DNA from: Thermoflavifilum thermophilum
GTDB taxonomy: Bacteria; Bacteroidota; Bacteroidia; Chitinophagales; Chitinophagaceae
Assembly (NCBI RefSeq): GCF_900116565.1
Contig: NZ_FPCJ01000001.1
Location: 2,104,540-2,168,539, forward strand
Length of the DNA stretch: 64,000 nucleotides
Direction: 5' to 3'
A program made the translations under genes and the position numbers. Positions 62,547-64,000 of the stretch are shown here, piece by piece. Position 1 is the first letter of the stretch; each line of letters begins with the position of its first letter. The notes under the pieces were generated by a model that was not told the DNA's origin, did not search any database, and worked only from the letters and a program-made list of their open reading frames with translations.

Positions 62547-63302
62547 TCAATCTCTGACGGGAATACCGTTTTGTTTTAAAAAAGCTTTCAGTTCGGGGAT
62601 GCTGATTTCACCGAAATGAAAGATGCTGGCTGCAAGGGCTGCATCGGCATGGGCTTGCTGGAATACATCGAGAAAATGCTGCATGGTACCGGCTCCGCCT
62701 GAGGCAATAATCGGCACGGGCAGGGTAGTGGCCAATTCACGGGTAAGATCCAGGGCAAAACCTTGTTTGGCACCATCATGGCTCATGGAAGTAAGCAGAA
62801 TTTCACCTGCGCCGCGGTCAACCACTTCATGGGCCCAGTGAACAGCGCGCGTTTGGGTGCGGATGCGTCCTCCGTTCAGATACACCCACCAGTCGTTTTC
62901 TTCAAATTTGGTGTCAATAGCCACCACTACACACTGAGAGCCAAACAGGCGAGCCAGTTCATCGATCAATGCCGGGTTGCGATAAGCAGCTGTATTGACA
63001 GAAATCTTATCGGCACCGGCGTTTAGCAGGGTATGCACGTCTTCGGCCGTGCTGATGCCGCCTCCTACGGTAAATGGAATCGAAATATGATGGGCAATTT
63101 GCCTGACCAGTTCTGCAAAGGTTTTTCTTTGTTCATGGGTGGCGGTGATGTCGAGAAACACCAGCTCATCAGCCCCTTCTGCAGCATAGCGGGCTCCCAG
63201 CTCAACCGGATCGCCAGCATCGCGGATATTTTCAAAATAAATTCCCTTTACGGTCCGTCCGTCTTTGATGTCCAGACAGGGAATGATGCGTTTGGTTAGC
63301 AT
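62547..63302 (-). CDS. hisF: Imidazole glycerol phosphate synthase cyclase subunit
   Basis: Uses ammonia from HisH to close the imidazole ring of the histidine precursor. At 251 residues, the TIM barrel begins [20 protein letters not shown] with the catalytic Asp11. The second catalytic Asp is in [11 protein letters not shown]. The phosphate sites are in [12 protein letters not shown] and [17 protein letters not shown]. Length and start are standard. It lies between hisA and hisIE in the usual order. Confidence 0.97.
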   Translation of the reverse strand: MLTKRIIPCLDIKDGRTVKGIYFENIRDAGDPVELGARYAAEGADELVFLDITATHEQRKTFAELVRQIAHHISIPFTVGGGISTAEDVHTLLNAGADKISVNTAAYRNPALIDELARLFGSQCVVVAIDTKFEENDWWVYLNGGRIRTQTRAVHWAHEVVDRGAGEILLTSMSHDGAKQGFALDLTRELATTLPVPIIASGGAGTMQHFLDVFQQAHADAALAASIFHFGEISIPELKAFLKQNGIPVRD

Positions 63303-63352
63303 GATGGTTTGCTTTTCTCCTCAATCAAATCTAAAATGCTTGCTTCTATCTG

Positions 63353-64000
63353 TCAGCTTATGCCTTGTTCGGGTTGTTTTTGCTTCTTCCATTCCTCCAG
63401 CGATATTTTTCCTTCGTAAATAGCTTTGCCCACGATCACGCCTTTCAGGCCAATTTGTTCCAGTCGTTTTATATCTTCCATGGATTGCACCCCTCCGCTG
63501 GCAATGAGGTGGATATCGGGCAAAGCTTTCAGAATTTGGGAATATAATTCAAATGCTGGTCCCTGCAGCATGCCATCGCGCTCCACATCGGTACAAAACA
63601 CCTGTTTAACACCCATCTGTAGCTGTTGTTGCAAGAATTCGACCACAGGTTTTGAAATGGTTTGTTGCCAGCCATGAATGGCAATATGATTATTCTTCAC
63701 GTCGGCTCCCAGCAAAAATTTGTCGGCACCAAACATATCCAGCCATTGCCTGAATAAGTCCGGCTCTCTGGCGGCCATGCTTCCCACCACTACCAGGCTT
63801 GCTCCGCTTTGCAAAGCACGCTTTACTTCTTCGGCAGTGGTAATACCACCTCCGAAGTCAATGACCAATGAAGTATGCCGGGCAATGCGTTCCAGCACTT
63901 CCCAGTTTTTTACTTTTCGCTCCCGGGCCCCATCCAGATCCACCAGATGAAGCCGGCGCAGACCGGAGGCTTCAAACAAACGCGCTACTTCCAGCGGATC
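63353..64000 (-). CDS. hisA: HisA (ProFAR isomerase), N-terminus cut by window edge
   Basis: Isomerises the ProFAR intermediate of histidine synthesis. 215 codons are visible, and the frame runs off the right edge. DPLEVARLFEASG at the edge is followed by LHLVDLDGARERKVKNWEVL, IDFGGGITTAEEV, VFCTDVERDGMLQGPAFELY with the second catalytic Asp, and LIASGGVQSMEDI. Roughly the first 30 residues with the first catalytic Asp are missing. A 50-nt spacer precedes hisF. Confidence 0.94.
   Translation of the reverse strand, partial: DPLEVARLFEASGLRRLHLVDLDGARERKVKNWEVLERIARHTSLVIDFGGGITTAEEVKRALQSGASLVVVGSMAAREPDLFRQWLDMFGADKFLLGADVKNNHIAIHGWQQTISKPVVEFLQQQLQMGVKQVFCTDVERDGMLQGPAFELYSQILKALPDIHLIASGGVQSMEDIKRLEQIGLKGVIVGKAIYEGKISLEEWKKQKQPEQGIS

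Noticed and set aside
1-64000. tRNA, rRNA, CRISPR array, replication origin or integrase attachment site
   Set aside because: No cloverleaf-like or rRNA-like segment, no regularly spaced repeats, no DnaA-box cluster and no integrase gene were found in the spacers.

Overview
The window is a 64 kb chromosomal segment of a Bacteroidota bacterium, most likely in or near the Chitinophagaceae. This placement is inference from the gene families, such as an Oar-like TonB receptor, DUF4369-TlpA thioredoxins, DUF6132 and a GTG-started Bacteroidota-type GlmM. It is supported by repeated copies of the Bacteroidota -7 promoter element TAnnTTTG in front of genes. Most of the window is ordinary core metabolism at roughly balanced base composition. 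One AT-richer accessory island lies at about 37.6-46.3 kb.

Layout. 0-4.8 kb: smc (cut by the left edge) and ribBA. 4.9-10.6 kb: a TonB-dependent receptor with its own terminator, then a tail-to-tail overlapping pair. One member is a secreted protein with a DxDD-like motif. The other is a protein resembling class I isoprenoid synthases. 10.6-20.9 kb: pruA, an OsmC protein, an aldo/keto reductase, rpsT, the 2-oxoglutarate dehydrogenase E1/E2 genes, an rRNA m5C methyltransferase and a lipoprotein. 21-28 kb: a lactate-oxidase-family flavoprotein, mnmA, and a trehalose pair (GH15 hydrolase and an OtsA-OtsB fusion). 28-37.6 kb: an M1 peptidase, a PepSY-like protein, rsmI, purS, pssA, pepP, pckA, folD and queE.

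The island at 37.6-46.3 kb is transcribed leftward. A PLD-nuclease/SNF2-type helicase is followed by an Eco57I-type DNA methyltransferase and a DUF3800 protein, with 3-nt and 4-nt junctions. This looks like a compact restriction or defence module. It does not match DISARM, BREX or a classical type I system as far as the visible genes go. Downstream lie an orphan methyltransferase tail and a decayed RAYT (REP-associated tyrosine transposase). Both carry REP-like palindromes inside their reading frames. A third palindrome sits in frame inside pckA, 3 kb away.

46.3-64 kb: a FAD/Fe-S dehydrogenase, a GH127-like glycosidase, a CorC-type protein, a ZIP transporter with a PAP2 phosphatase, and glmM. 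Then comes a five-gene sulfane-sulfur operon (persulfide dioxygenase-rhodanese fusion, DUF6132, two rhodaneses, a YgaP-like membrane protein) divergent from a cysteine desulfurase. Two tandem TlpA paralogues and hisIE-hisF-hisA (cut by the right edge) complete the window.

No tRNA, rRNA, CRISPR array or complete insertion sequence was recognised. Five of nine convergent gene pairs overlap at their 3' ends, so transcription of opposite strands collides unusually often here.
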